Assembly: GCF_001902635.1 (NCBI RefSeq)
Contig: NZ_MJAO01000003.1
Span: 124,001-188,000 of the forward strand
Direction: 5' to 3'
Source of the DNA: Serratia marcescens
Lineage (GTDB): Bacteria > Pseudomonadota > Gammaproteobacteria > Enterobacterales > Enterobacteriaceae
DNA length: 64,000 nucleotides
The stretch's first letter is position 1. The number at the start of each line of letters is the position of its first letter. Positions 30,049 to 40,063 of this stretch are shown here, one piece after another. The notes below the pieces were generated by a model. It searched no databases. It was given only the letters and a program-made list of their open reading frames with translations, and was not told the origin of the DNA. Made by a program: the position numbers and the translations under genes.

Positions 30049-31932
30049 ATGATGGACAATTTACGCGCGGCTGCTAATCACGTCGTGCTCAAAATCATCC
30101 TGGCCCTGATCATCCTGTCATTCGTTCTGACCGGGGTGGGTAACTACCTGATCGGCGGCTCCGGCGATTATGCTGCGAAAGTAAATGGTCAGGCGATCGA
30201 ACGTGCTCAGCTGGAACAGGCTTTCCAAAGCGAGCGCAGCCGCATGCAGCAGCAGCTGGGTGACCAGTTCTCCGCGCTGGCCGGCAACGAAGGCTATATG
30301 CAGCAGATGCGCCATCAGGTGTTGTCCCAATTGATCGACAACATGCTGCTCGACCAATACGCCAAGAAGCTGGGCCTGGCGGTCAGCGACGATCAGATCA
30401 AGGACGCCATCCGCAAGGCGCCTTACTTCCAGACCAACGGCCAGTTTGATAACGCCAAGTACCTCGATCTGATCGGCCGCATGGGCTATACCGCCGACAA
30501 CTTCGCGCAGTCGATGCGCCAGCAGTTGGTCAATCAGCAGCTGATCCAGGCCTTCGGCGAATCCGGTTTCGTGTTGCCGTCCGAATCGCAAGCCATGGCG
30601 GCGCTGGTGCTGCAGGAGCGCGACGTGCGCCTGGCGACCATCGATCTGAAAGCGCTGCAGGCGAAACAGAACGCCGGCGACGACGAACTGAAAGCGTATT
30701 ACGATCAGAATAAAAACAGCTTCATCGCACCGGAGCAGGTGAAGGTGAGCTATATCCCGCTGGACGCCGCGTCCATGCAGGACAAGGTGAAAGTGAGCGA
30801 AGAGGACATCAGCGCTTACTACGACCAGCACAAGAGCAGCTACGGCCAACCGGAGCGTAAAAACTACAGCGTGATCCAGCTGAAAACCGAGGCGGAAGCC
30901 AACGCAGCGCTGGACGAGCTGAAGAAGGGCGCCGATTTCGCCACCCTGGCGAAAGAGAAATCCACCGACATCATCTCACGCCGCACCGGCGGCGAGCTGG
31001 GCTGGCTGGAGCCGGAAACCACCGCCGACGAGCTGAAGCAGGCTAACCTGAGCGAGAAAGGGCAGCTGTCTGGCGTGGTGAAATCCTCCGTCGGCTACCT
31101 GATCGTGCGTTTGAACGACATCGAACCTGAGAAAGTGAAGCCGCTGAGCGAGGTGCATGACGCTATCGCCAAGCAGGTGCAGCAGGAGAAGGCGGTAGAC
31201 GCGTATTACGCGCTGCAGCAGAAGGTGAGCGAAGCGGCGACCAGCGATAACGAATCCTTGGCCTCGGCTGAAGATGCGGCCGGCGTGAAAGCGGCGCAAA
31301 CCGACTGGTTCACCCGTGACAGCATTCCTGCCGCGCTGAACTTCAAGCCGGTGGTGCAGGCGATCTTCGATGGCTCGTTAATCGGCGAGAACGGCGCGCC
31401 GGGCAGCAACTCCGACGTGATCACCGTAGACGGCGACCGCGCCTTCGTGGTGCGCGTGAGCGGCCACAAGCCGGAAGGCATTGAGCCGTTTGACCAGGTG
31501 AAAGACCGCGTGGCGGAGCTGGTGAAACGCAATAAAGCGGTACAGGAAGCGAAATTGCAGGGTGAGAAGCTGCTGGTTGAGCTGAAGCAGGGCAAGGGCG
31601 ACGAAGCGATGAAAGCCGCCGGCCTGAGCTTTGGCGCCGTGCAGAAGATGGCACGCGCGCCGGAAGACAGCCAGCTGGTGGAGAGCGTGTTCGCGCTGCC
31701 GCACCCGCAGGACGGCAAACCGGTGTACGGCATGTCGCAGGATCGCCAGGACAACGTGGTGCTGATCGCTCTCGATGCGGTGAAGCCAGGCACGCTGCCG
31801 GAAGACGAAATGAAAACCTTCGTCGGCAAGATGGAAGAGGGCGCGACCGGCGTTTCCTTCGATTCGCTGCTGGCGAGCCTGCGTAAAGAAGCCAAGATCA
31901 AAATGGGCGCCGCTGAGCAACAGCCTCAGTAA
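30049..31932 (+). CDS. ppiD: Periplasmic chaperone PpiD (SurA-like, membrane anchored)
   Basis: 627 aa from the ATG at 30049 (E. coli 623); a second ATG follows immediately. One N-terminal membrane helix (VVLKIILALIILSFVLTGV) anchors a large periplasmic part. A SurA-like chaperone region covers about 35-250, a degenerate parvulin domain about 265-360 (RRTGGELGWLEPETT ... SSVGYLIVRLND). PpiD sits beside the SecYEG exit and helps newly exported proteins; the parvulin domain is thought to be inactive in E. coli. Downstream of lon and hupB. Confidence 0.97.
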   Translation: MMDNLRAAANHVVLKIILALIILSFVLTGVGNYLIGGSGDYAAKVNGQAIERAQLEQAFQSERSRMQQQLGDQFSALAGNEGYMQQMRHQVLSQLIDNMLLDQYAKKLGLAVSDDQIKDAIRKAPYFQTNGQFDNAKYLDLIGRMGYTADNFAQSMRQQLVNQQLIQAFGESGFVLPSESQAMAALVLQERDVRLATIDLKALQAKQNAGDDELKAYYDQNKNSFIAPEQVKVSYIPLDAASMQDKVKVSEEDISAYYDQHKSSYGQPERKNYSVIQLKTEAEANAALDELKKGADFATLAKEKSTDIISRRTGGELGWLEPETTADELKQANLSEKGQLSGVVKSSVGYLIVRLNDIEPEKVKPLSEVHDAIAKQVQQEKAVDAYYALQQKVSEAATSDNESLASAEDAAGVKAAQTDWFTRDSIPAALNFKPVVQAIFDGSLIGENGAPGSNSDVITVDGDRAFVVRVSGHKPEGIEPFDQVKDRVAELVKRNKAVQEAKLQGEKLLVELKQGKGDEAMKAAGLSFGAVQKMARAPEDSQLVESVFALPHPQDGKPVYGMSQDRQDNVVLIALDAVKPGTLPEDEMKTFVGKMEEGATGVSFDSLLASLRKEAKIKMGAAEQQPQ

Positions 31933-31966
31933 TCGCCGCATTTTTCTGCAACGCAGTGCAACAAAT

Positions 31967-31990
31967 AAAGGCCGCTTTCGCGGCCTTTTC
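31967..31990 (+). terminator. Terminator after ppiD
   Basis: A perfect 9-bp stem AAAGGCCGC / GCGGCCTTT, loop TTTC, ending in TTTTCC, 35 nt after the ppiD stop. Confidence 0.82.
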
Positions 31991-32040
31991 CACATCTGAC
32001 ATCCGCTGATTGCTGAATTTCCGCCGCCGCGGCAAGGTAG

Positions 32041-32448
<408 letters not shown>

Positions 32449-32544
32449 TCTCGGTCGCGGCTGCGTGGCAAAATGCCGCTGAGGCCATTGCTCCTCTGCT
32501 ACATTTTACAGGTCTTACCAGTTTGGCGCGTTGACCAAACGGGC

Positions 32545-32572
32545 GAGGGAGCCGCCGTGGCTCCCTCTTTCT
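32545..32572 (+). terminator. Probable terminator after ybaV
   Basis: A perfect 9-bp stem GAGGGAGCC / GGCTCCCTC, loop GCCGT, then TTTCT. It lies about 95 nt after ybaV and only about 15 nt before the fadM ribosome site. Confidence 0.65.
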
Positions 32573-32602
32573 GTAATCACCAGGCAGGAGCGATTTTCCC
32601 CT

Positions 32603-33016
32603 ATGCAAACCTTTATCAAAGTTCGCGGTTATCACCTTGATGTTTACCAGCATGTTAACAACGCCCGCTATCTGGAGTTTCTGGAAGAGGCGCGTTGGGA
32701 GTGGCTGGAAAACGAGGCCGGGTTCCGCTGGATGACGGAAAACAACATCGCTTTCATCGTGGTGAACATCAATATCAACTACCGCAGCCCGGCGGTATTG
32801 GGGGATAAGCTGCGTATCGACAGCCAAATGGTGCAGCTCAACGGCAAGAGCGGCGTGCTGAGCCAAAAGGTGACGCAGGATCCGGCGGGGACGCCGGTGG
32901 CCGACGCGCTGTTGACCTTTGTGTGCGTCGATCTGAAAACGCAGCGGGCGCTGCCGATCGAAGGGGAATTGCGCGAGCACCTGGCGGCGCTCACGCTGAA
33001 GGATAATCCGCAGTAA
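32603..33016 (+). CDS. fadM: Long-chain acyl-CoA thioesterase FadM (YbaW)
   Basis: 137 aa from the ATG at 32603, which gives the family start MQTFIKVRGYHLDVYQHVNN; the open frame upstream runs through the hairpin and is ignored. A hotdog-fold 4HBT thioesterase: the segment DVYQHVNNARYLEFLEEAR carries the catalytic Asp and the conserved HVNN. E. coli FadM hydrolyses acyl-CoA intermediates in beta-oxidation. A CAGGAG site is about 12 nt from the ATG, a rather long spacing. Convergent with queC. Confidence 0.93.
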   Translation: MQTFIKVRGYHLDVYQHVNNARYLEFLEEARWEWLENEAGFRWMTENNIAFIVVNININYRSPAVLGDKLRIDSQMVQLNGKSGVLSQKVTQDPAGTPVADALLTFVCVDLKTQRALPIEGELREHLAALTLKDNPQ

Positions 33017-33051
33017 GTTCACGGGCGGCAGAGGCTGCCGCCGTCACTGCC

Positions 33052-33750
33052 TCAGGCCAGACCGGCTTTCTGTTTCAACGCCGCCATCACGCCCGCCTGG
33101 TTGGCCTGGTACTGCATCAGGCCATTGGCGCGCAGGTTGCAGGCGGCACATTCGCCGCAGCCGTCGCCCTTGATGCCGTTGTAGCAGGTCAGCGTATCCT
33201 GACGCACGCGGTCCAGCTGGTGGTAATAATCCGCCAGCGCCCAGGTTTCGGCTTTGTTCAGCCACATCAGCGGCGTTTCGAAACGGATATCGCGGGCGAT
33301 GCCCAGTACCACCGCCTTGTTCAGCGCTTTAACGAACTCGTCGCGGCAATCCGGGTAGCCGGAGAAGTCGGTTTCACACACGCCGGTGATCACCGCTTCC
33401 GCTTCCACCTGGTAGGCATAGATCGCCGCCAGCGTCAGGAACAGGATATTGCGGCCCGGCACGAAAGTGCTCGGCAGCGCGTTCTTCTGGTTGGGATCGT
33501 AGGCGGGGACCGGAATGTTGTCACGCGTCAGGCTGCTGACGGCCAACTCATTGAGCAGCGTCACGTCCAGCACCTTGTGCGCCTTGGCGCCGAGGGCCAC
33601 CGACAATTCCTGAGCCACTTCAATCTCGGCGCGATGGCGCTGGCCGTAATCGAACGTGACGCAGTGAACTTCGTCATACTGTTGCAATGCCTGGATCAAG
33701 CAGGTCGTGGAGTCTTGTCCACCGCTGAAAACGACAACCGCGCGCTTCAT
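33052..33750 (-). CDS. queC: 7-cyano-7-deazaguanine synthase QueC
   Basis: 232 aa, the E. coli length is 231. PP-loop ATPase motif SGGQDSTTC at residues 9-17. The C-terminal zinc site is visible as [16 protein letters not shown] (four cysteines). It turns 7-carboxy-7-deazaguanine into preQ0 on the way to queuosine in tRNA. It lies downstream of ybaE on the same strand with 115 nt between. Confidence 0.97.
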   Translation of the reverse strand: MKRAVVVFSGGQDSTTCLIQALQQYDEVHCVTFDYGQRHRAEIEVAQELSVALGAKAHKVLDVTLLNELAVSSLTRDNIPVPAYDPNQKNALPSTFVPGRNILFLTLAAIYAYQVEAEAVITGVCETDFSGYPDCRDEFVKALNKAVVLGIARDIRFETPLMWLNKAETWALADYYHQLDRVRQDTLTCYNGIKGDGCGECAACNLRANGLMQYQANQAGVMAALKQKAGLA

Positions 33751-33865
33751 AAAATCACCTTTTTGGGCTTTGGCCTCTCCCGATACACATTCGGGCGGCA
33801 GGATAAAAATTGCGTTGCGGCGACAATAGTAGCAGAAAGGGCCGCCAGGCGCAGGGCGGTTCGGC

Positions 33866-35581
33866 TCAGGCCGGGGCGTCGTCCACCGGCGGTGGCAGCC
33901 ACGCCTGGCAAAAATCGAACCAGCCGTGGGCAGTCAGCGTCACGCCATGCATGCGCGGCGGTGCGCTGATCTGATACTGGTAGTGAAACAGCGGCGTGAT
34001 GATGGCGGCGGCCATCAGCTGTTGATAATAAGCCTGCAGCCGTTCGAAGCGCGGTTGCTGCGCCTGCAGCTGTTGGATCTGCCGCAGCGTCTCCTGCTGC
34101 TGCTGCCAGCGGCTTTCCGTCAGGATGCCGCGCCACAGCGTATCCTGCCGCAGCCAGCTTTCCAGCGTCGCCTCCGGCGCTTCGCCGATCAGGTTGTCCG
34201 CCAACAGCAGGTCGGCCTCGGCGATCTGCGCTTCGCTTTGCCAGCGCTTGCCGGCGTAGTAGCGCACCTCCAGCTCGCAGCCGTGCTGCGCCAACAGCCG
34301 CTGCAGCGCGACCGTCACCGTTTCCAGCTCGACCGGCGGCCGATACAGCAGCGTCAGCCGGGCGGGAAGAGGGACATCTTCCTCGATCTGTTGGAGTGGG
34401 ATGCGCCAGCCGGGCAGCATTTCATGGCTGGGAGTGATCACGCTGTTGGGGATCGGCAGATGGCTCAGCAGACCGGACTGCTGGATCAGCATCAGCAGCT
34501 TTTGCCCCTGGGCTTCGTTCAGCAAGCCGTGGCGCAGGTTCAACGCCAGATAGCACCAGCCCAGACTCATGCTGCGCTGCACCGGCCGGGCCTGCGCCAA
34601 ATCCTCTTGCTGGCCGATGGTAATCCGCACCGGGTGCTGGCAGCTGGCATCGGGACTGGTGGTGGGCAGGTCGGGTGTGATCCAGTATTCGATGGTTTCC
34701 AGATACGGATGTTGCAGGTGGTAGCCGGCGTGCTGTTCCAGCCTCACCAGCTGTGGTTCATTCAACGCCAATTTGAACGGGCCGGCGCCGATGGTCGGTA
34801 GCTCTGGGTGCGTCATCAGACAGGGCAGTTCCGCCAGGCGGTGCGCCAGCCAGTAGTCGGGCAGGCGCAGATCGAATTGAATGCACAGCGGATGCGGCAG
34901 GCTGATGTCCGCGACGTTGGCCAGGCTGGGCTGGCTGCGTGGGTGACGCTGCAGTTTTTCCAACGTTTGCAGCAGCTGCTGACCGGTCAACGGCTCGCCG
35001 TTGTGCCAGCGCAGTTGGCTGCGCAGAAAGAAGCGCCAGCGCAGGCCGTGCTCGCCGATCTGCCAGTGGTGCGCCAGATCGGGCTGCGGCTCTGGGTTGC
35101 CGGTCATCAGGCGCGTCAGCCCGGCGTGCAGGGTCGACACCAGATGTTGCTCGGCGCGGCCGGTCAGCGTGAGCGGTTCGAGCGCTTCCAGCGTGCGGTA
35201 GTAGGGGATGCGCAGCGTCGGGCTGCCGGCCTGCCACTGCCCGCCGAGGTGTGGGCTGAGCAGATCTTGCAGGTGCTGCGGATCGAGCTGTGCCATCTCC
35301 AGCGCTCCCTGATGGTTGCCCTGTTGCAGCAGCTGTTGCAACAGCTGAGCGCGCAGTTCATCCGGGGTTTTCAGGCAGTGCAGGCTGGCGCGTTTGCCGC
35401 GGCCGGGCTGCGAATGCCAACTCAGCCAGCCTTGATCCCGCAGCTGCTGCACCAGCGTGCGGGCGTGCCGTTCGCTGCAGTAGAACATCGCCGCCAGCTC
35501 GCCGATGGTCACGGCGACCGGCGCGCTGCCGAGCTGATGGTACAGGCGTTGATATTGGCTGAGACGGTGAACCAGGCGCAT
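33866..35581 (-). CDS. ybaE: SgrR-family regulator YbaE
   Basis: 571 aa, similar to E. coli YbaE (566 aa) in the same position between queC and cof. The N-terminal ~110 residues form an SgrR-type winged helix ([30 protein letters not shown]). The rest resembles an extracytoplasmic solute-binding protein (SBP family 5; [50 protein letters not shown]) but has no signal peptide, so it is expected to sense a ligand in the cytoplasm. E. coli SgrR uses this design to sense sugar-phosphate stress; the YbaE ligand is unknown to me. Divergent from cof. Confidence 0.88.
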   Translation of the reverse strand: MRLVHRLSQYQRLYHQLGSAPVAVTIGELAAMFYCSERHARTLVQQLRDQGWLSWHSQPGRGKRASLHCLKTPDELRAQLLQQLLQQGNHQGALEMAQLDPQHLQDLLSPHLGGQWQAGSPTLRIPYYRTLEALEPLTLTGRAEQHLVSTLHAGLTRLMTGNPEPQPDLAHHWQIGEHGLRWRFFLRSQLRWHNGEPLTGQQLLQTLEKLQRHPRSQPSLANVADISLPHPLCIQFDLRLPDYWLAHRLAELPCLMTHPELPTIGAGPFKLALNEPQLVRLEQHAGYHLQHPYLETIEYWITPDLPTTSPDASCQHPVRITIGQQEDLAQARPVQRSMSLGWCYLALNLRHGLLNEAQGQKLLMLIQQSGLLSHLPIPNSVITPSHEMLPGWRIPLQQIEEDVPLPARLTLLYRPPVELETVTVALQRLLAQHGCELEVRYYAGKRWQSEAQIAEADLLLADNLIGEAPEATLESWLRQDTLWRGILTESRWQQQQETLRQIQQLQAQQPRFERLQAYYQQLMAAAIITPLFHYQYQISAPPRMHGVTLTAHGWFDFCQAWLPPPVDDAPA

Positions 35582-35685
35582 GGGCAGAAATCCGGAACAG
35601 TTTTCTCAAATTGTTCACTATTACTTCCGTAAATACCATTCCATACTGCACGGATTGTAATCGCGTTCACATTCAAGAGGTCTTT

Positions 35686-36510
35686 ATGTATCGCCTGGCA
35701 GCTTTCGACATGGACGGCACGCTATTGATGCCGGATCACCGGGTTGGCCCGGAAACGCTGGCGGTGCTGAACCAGCTGGTGGAGCGGGAGATGGTGGTGA
35801 CGTTCGCCACCGGGCGCCACTACCTCGACGCGCAGCCGATCATGGCGCAGCTGGGGCTGCGGGGTTATCTGATCACCGGCAACGGCACGCGAGTGTATGA
35901 CAACCGCGGCCAACAGCTGCACGCCACCGATCTGCCGGCGGCGGTCGCCGAAGAGGTGCTGCATCATCATTGGCGTACCCGCGCCAGTATGCACGTGTTC
36001 CGCGACGAAGGCTGGCTGACGGAATTCCCCGTGCCGGAAGAGATGCTGCGGGCGCACCACCTGAGCGGTTTTCGTTTTCAGTTGGCCGACGTGCGCCGCT
36101 TACCGGCGTTCGGCAACAGCAAGGTGTGCTTTGTCGCGCCGCACGAGGAGTTGCTGGAATTGCAGGTGCAGCTGCGGGCGCAGTTGGGCGGCGATGCCGA
36201 TCTGTGCTTCTCCGCCTATGACTGCCTGGAAGTGCTGCCGCTCGGCTGCAACAAGGGGGCGGCGCTGGACCGGCTGAGCCGCCATCTGGGGCTGACGATG
36301 GCCGACTGCATGGCGTTTGGCGACGCAATGAACGACAAAGAAATGCTGGGGGCGGTAGGGCACGGCGTGGTGATGGGCAATGCCCTGCCGCAGCTGAAAT
36401 CCCTGCTGCCGCAGCTACCGGTTATCGGCCATTGCCAACAACAGGCGGTGGCCCACTATTTACAACATTGGCTGCGTTCACCTTGCCTCACCTATTCCCC
36501 CGAAGAATGA
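35686..36510 (+). CDS. cof: HMP-PP phosphatase Cof (HAD family, IIB)
   Basis: 274 aa from the ATG at 35686 (E. coli 272), after an AAGAGG site. HAD motif I is DMDGTLL (residues 8-14), motif II FATGRH, motif III Lys in NKGAAL, and motif IV FGDAMND. The large cap between motifs II and III is type IIB. E. coli Cof dephosphorylates the thiamine intermediate HMP-PP and several sugar phosphates. Divergent from ybaE; a terminator follows. Confidence 0.93.
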   Translation: MYRLAAFDMDGTLLMPDHRVGPETLAVLNQLVEREMVVTFATGRHYLDAQPIMAQLGLRGYLITGNGTRVYDNRGQQLHATDLPAAVAEEVLHHHWRTRASMHVFRDEGWLTEFPVPEEMLRAHHLSGFRFQLADVRRLPAFGNSKVCFVAPHEELLELQVQLRAQLGGDADLCFSAYDCLEVLPLGCNKGAALDRLSRHLGLTMADCMAFGDAMNDKEMLGAVGHGVVMGNALPQLKSLLPQLPVIGHCQQQAVAHYLQHWLRSPCLTYSPEE

Positions 36511-36527
36511 GGTTCTCCTTACAGCCG

Positions 36528-36555
36528 GCCGGGTATGACTACCCGGCTTTTTTTT
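36528..36555 (+). terminator. Terminator after cof
   Basis: An 8-bp perfect stem GCCGGGTA / TACCCGGC, loop TGAC, then eight T residues, between the convergent cof and ccdA-like genes. Confidence 0.9.
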
Positions 36556-36570
36556 ACCCGAAGCCTGGCG

Positions 36571-37611
36571 TTACAAATCCGCCAGCTGCGCCAGATACGG
36601 CTGCAGGTCGCCGATGTTGTTGCTGACCCATTCCGGGTTGTAATAGGTATCCAGATAGCGTTCACCGCTGTCGCACAGCAGGGTGACGATCGAGCCTTGC
36701 TCGCCGTTTTCCCGCATCTGCTTCGCCAGCTGCAGCGCACCCCAGACGTTGGTGCCGGTGGAGGCCCCGACCTTGCGGCCCAGCACGCCTTCCAGCCAAT
36801 GGATGGTGGCGACGCTGGCGGCATCCGGCACCCGCAGCATGTTATCGACCACTGACGGAATAAACGACGGCTCGGCGCGTGGGCGGCCGATGCCTTCGAT
36901 ACGGCTGCCGCAGCTGCCGATCAGGGTGCGGTCGCCGTGGTGGAAGCAGTCGTAGAACACCGAGTTTTCCGGATCGACCACCGTCAATTGGGTGTCATGC
37001 CCTTGATAACGGATATAGCGCCCCAGCGTGGCGGAGGTGCCGCCGGTGCCGGCGCTCATCACGATATGTTTGGGCACCGGGAAGGGTTCGCGCGCCATCT
37101 GGCGGAAGATGCTGTCGGCGATGTTGTTGTTGCCGCGCCAGTCGGTGGCGCGCTCGGCGTAGGTGAACTGATCCATATAGTGTCCGTTCAGTTCTTTCGC
37201 CAACTGCTCGGAGGCGGCGTAGATCTGGGCGGCGTGATCGACGAAGTGGCAGCGGCCGCCGTAAAAAGCGATCTGCTCTACCTTGCGGCGCGCAGTGCAG
37301 GACGGCATCACCGCGATGAACGGCAGGCCGATCAGGCGGGCGAAGTAGGCTTCGGAAACTGCCGTGCTGCCGGAAGAGGCCTCGATGATGGTGGTGTTCT
37401 CGGTGATCCAGCCGTTGCACAGGCCGTAAAGGAACAGCGAGCGCGCCAGGCGATGTTTCAGGCTGCCGGTCGGATGGGTGCTTTCATCTTTCAGGTACAG
37501 ACAGATGCCGGGAAACGCCGGCAGATTCAGGCGAATCAGGTGCGTATCGGCGGAGCGCTGAAAATCCGCTTCTATTTCACCGATAGCATATTTTACCCAA
37601 GAGTTTGTCAT
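36571..37611 (-). CDS. ccdA: PLP-dependent cysteine synthase-family protein, probable inducible cysteine desulfhydrase
   Basis: 346 aa, fold type II PLP enzyme. The PLP lysine is in [13 protein letters not shown] (Lys53 region), the substrate loop is [15 protein letters not shown], and the phosphate-binding glycine loop is [12 protein letters not shown]. These match the cysteine synthase/CBS group, but the C-terminal third differs from CysK and CysM. It is divergent from decR. E. coli lacks the gene at this site. In Pantoea ananatis a gene with the same arrangement (ccdA beside ccdR/ybaO) encodes a cysteine-induced cysteine desulfhydrase that gives cysteine resistance. Assignment to that function is by synteny and family. 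Confidence 0.72.
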   Translation of the reverse strand: MTNSWVKYAIGEIEADFQRSADTHLIRLNLPAFPGICLYLKDESTHPTGSLKHRLARSLFLYGLCNGWITENTTIIEASSGSTAVSEAYFARLIGLPFIAVMPSCTARRKVEQIAFYGGRCHFVDHAAQIYAASEQLAKELNGHYMDQFTYAERATDWRGNNNIADSIFRQMAREPFPVPKHIVMSAGTGGTSATLGRYIRYQGHDTQLTVVDPENSVFYDCFHHGDRTLIGSCGSRIEGIGRPRAEPSFIPSVVDNMLRVPDAASVATIHWLEGVLGRKVGASTGTNVWGALQLAKQMRENGEQGSIVTLLCDSGERYLDTYYNPEWVSNNIGDLQPYLAQLADL

Positions 37612-37706
37612 GATTTGGCCTCAGAATAGGGGGCAGGTTTATGGCGTAGCATAGCCTGTCGGCAGGAAAAAAGGATTGCCATTTTCCCTGTTTAATCGCC
37701 TAATGA

Positions 37707-37721
37707 GAGAAAATTTTTCTC
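37707..37721. promoter_or_regulatory. Perfect palindrome between ccdA and decR, candidate DecR site
   Basis: GAGAAAA-T-TTTTCTC, a 7-1-7 perfect palindrome in the 122-nt divergent promoter region, 12 nt before the decR ATG. AT-centred palindromes of about 15 bp are typical targets of Lrp/AsnC regulators, and the site is placed to control decR itself and possibly ccdA. The link to DecR is inference. Confidence 0.55.
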
Positions 37722-37733
37722 CTGGTGGCCGTT

Positions 37734-38195
37734 ATGTTAGATAAAACAGACCGTAAACTGCTGTGCATGCTGCAACAGGATTGCACCCAGTCGCTGCAGG
37801 CGCTGGCCGATGCGGTCAATTTGACCTCCACGCCGTGCTGGAAACGGCTGAAGCGCCTGGAAGACGAAGGCTATATCCGTGGCCGGGTGGCGCTGCTGGA
37901 TAGTGAAAAGCTCGGTTTAGGATTGACGGCATTCGTGTTGATCAAGACCCAACAGCACAGCAGCGAGTGGTATCAGGCGTTTGTACGGCTGACCAGCCAG
38001 ATGCCCGAGGTGCTGGCGTTCTACCGCATGGCGGGGGAGTACGACTACCTGATGCAGGTCGAAGTGGCGGACATGAAAAGCTACGACGGTTTTTACAAGC
38101 GCCTGGTGAACGGCGTACCGGGCCTCATCGATGTCACCTCGAGCTTTGCCATGGAAAAAATCAAATACACCACCGCGCTGCCGGTGCCGGAGTGA
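37734..38195 (+). CDS. decR: Lrp/AsnC-family cysteine-responsive regulator DecR
   Basis: 153 aa from the ATG at 37734 (E. coli YbaO/DecR 152 aa); a GTG three codons earlier is possible, and neither has a strong ribosome site. N-terminal AsnC-type HTH ([20 protein letters not shown] ... [16 protein letters not shown]), C-terminal RAM domain ([19 protein letters not shown] ... [19 protein letters not shown]). E. coli DecR activates a cysteine-degrading operon in response to cysteine. Here a probable cysteine desulfhydrase lies divergently beside it, the natural target. Confidence 0.92.
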   Translation: MLDKTDRKLLCMLQQDCTQSLQALADAVNLTSTPCWKRLKRLEDEGYIRGRVALLDSEKLGLGLTAFVLIKTQQHSSEWYQAFVRLTSQMPEVLAFYRMAGEYDYLMQVEVADMKSYDGFYKRLVNGVPGLIDVTSSFAMEKIKYTTALPVPE

Positions 38196-38287
38196 AAAGT
38201 TCACCGGGCGGGCGGCTCAACGGTGGTATCCTGCGCTGCTAAAGCAGAAAAAGAGACAAACCCCATAAAACCCTGGAATCAAACTGC

Positions 38288-40063
38288 GTGAGATTATTTG
38301 CACAAATCGGCTGGTACTTCCGCCGGGAGTGGCGCCGCTACCTGGGCGCGGTGGTATTGCTGATCGTCATCGCCATCCTGCAACTGTTGCCACCCAAGCT
38401 GGTCGGCATCATCGTGGACGGCGTCACCGAAAAACAGATGTCCACCGGCGTGCTGATGGCCTGGCTTGGGCTGATGATCGGCACCGCGATCGTCGTTTAC
38501 CTGCTGCGCTATGTGTGGCGGGTGCTGCTGTTCGGCGCCTCTTATCAGCTGGCGGTCGAGCTGCGCGAAAACTTTTACCGCCAGCTCAGCCGGCAAAACC
38601 CGGCGTTCTACCTGCGTCACCGCACCGGCGATCTGATGGCGCGGGCCACCAACGACGTGGACCGCGTGGTGTTCGCCGCCGGTGAAGGCGTGCTGACGCT
38701 GGTGGACTCGCTGGTGATGGGGTTGGTGGTGTTGGTGGTGATGAGCACCCAAATCAGCTGGCAGCTGACGCTGCTGGCGTTGATCCCGATGCCGCTGATG
38801 GCGATCGCCATCAAATATTACGGTGACCAGCTGCACCAGCGCTTTAAATCGGCGCAGGCGGCGTTTTCCAGTCTGAACGATCAGGCGCAGGAGAGCATGA
38901 CCAGCATCCGCATGATCAAGGCCTTCGGGCTGGAGGATCACCAATCCAATCGCTTCGCCGAAGTCGCGGCGCAGACCGGCGCCAAAAACATGCACGTGGC
39001 GCGGGTGGATGCGCGCTTCGATCCGACCATTTATATCGCCATCGGCGCCTCCAACCTGCTGGCTATCGGCGGCGGCAGCTGGATGGTGGTGAACGGCTCG
39101 CTGACGCTCGGGCAACTGACCAGCTTTGTGATGTACCTCGGCTTGATGATCTGGCCGATGTTGGCGCTGGCCTGGATGTTCAACATCGTCGAGCGCGGCA
39201 GCGCGGCCTACAGCCGTATCCGCAGCCTGCTCGATGAAGCACCGGCGGTGCAGGATGGCCCGCAGGCGCTGCCGGCCGGACGCGGCGTGCTGGACGTGGA
39301 TATCCGCGCGTTCCACTACCCGGAAAACCCACACCCGGCGCTGCATGATGTGGCGCTGACGCTGAAGCCGGGGCAGATGCTGGGGCTGTGCGGGCCGACC
39401 GGCGCCGGCAAATCGACGCTGCTGTCGTTGATCCAGCGCCAGTTCGACGTCGACGAAGGGCAGATCTGCTATCACGGCCTGCCGCTGCCGCAGGTCAAAC
39501 TCGACGACTGGCGTTCGCGGCTGTCGGTGGTGAGCCAGACACCGTTCCTGTTCTCCGATACCGTGGCGAACAACATCGCGTTGGGCCATCCGGGGGCGAC
39601 GCAGGCGCAGATCGAGCAAGCGGCGCGGCTGGCCAGCGTCCATGAGGATATTCTGCGGCTGCCGCAGGGCTATGACACCGAGGTGGGCGAGCGTGGCGTG
39701 ATGCTGTCGGGCGGCCAGAAACAGCGTATCTCCATTGCGCGCGCGCTGCTGCTGGATGCGGAAATCCTGATCCTCGACGACGCGTTGTCGGCGGTGGATG
39801 GCCGTACCGAGCACCAGATCCTGCATAACCTGCGCAGTTGGGGGCAAGATCGCACGGTGATCATCAGCGCGCACCGGCTGTCGGCGCTGACCGAAGCCAG
39901 CGAGATCCTGGTGATGCAGCACGGCGGCGTGGCACAGCGCGGCGACCCGGCGGCGCTGGCGGCGCAGCCGGGCTGGTATCGCGATATGTACCGTTATCAG
40001 CAGCTGGAAGCGGCGCTGGATGAAGCGCCGGAAAACGGCGAGGAGGCGTTGGCCGATGAATAA
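38288..40063 (+). CDS. mdlA: Multidrug-type ABC exporter half-transporter MdlA
   Basis: 591 aa (E. coli 590), GTG start. Six membrane helices (ABC type 1 exporter fold, about 1-310) are followed by an ATPase domain with Walker [10 protein letters not shown] near 365, signature LSGGQKQR, Walker [14 protein letters not shown] and H-loop SAHRLSA. The residue after Walker B is Asp instead of the usual catalytic Glu, as in E. coli MdlA, so this is the degenerate site of a heterodimer with MdlB. Substrate not known. Confidence 0.96.
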   Translation: MRLFAQIGWYFRREWRRYLGAVVLLIVIAILQLLPPKLVGIIVDGVTEKQMSTGVLMAWLGLMIGTAIVVYLLRYVWRVLLFGASYQLAVELRENFYRQLSRQNPAFYLRHRTGDLMARATNDVDRVVFAAGEGVLTLVDSLVMGLVVLVVMSTQISWQLTLLALIPMPLMAIAIKYYGDQLHQRFKSAQAAFSSLNDQAQESMTSIRMIKAFGLEDHQSNRFAEVAAQTGAKNMHVARVDARFDPTIYIAIGASNLLAIGGGSWMVVNGSLTLGQLTSFVMYLGLMIWPMLALAWMFNIVERGSAAYSRIRSLLDEAPAVQDGPQALPAGRGVLDVDIRAFHYPENPHPALHDVALTLKPGQMLGLCGPTGAGKSTLLSLIQRQFDVDEGQICYHGLPLPQVKLDDWRSRLSVVSQTPFLFSDTVANNIALGHPGATQAQIEQAARLASVHEDILRLPQGYDTEVGERGVMLSGGQKQRISIARALLLDAEILILDDALSAVDGRTEHQILHNLRSWGQDRTVIISAHRLSALTEASEILVMQHGGVAQRGDPAALAAQPGWYRDMYRYQQLEAALDEAPENGEEALADE

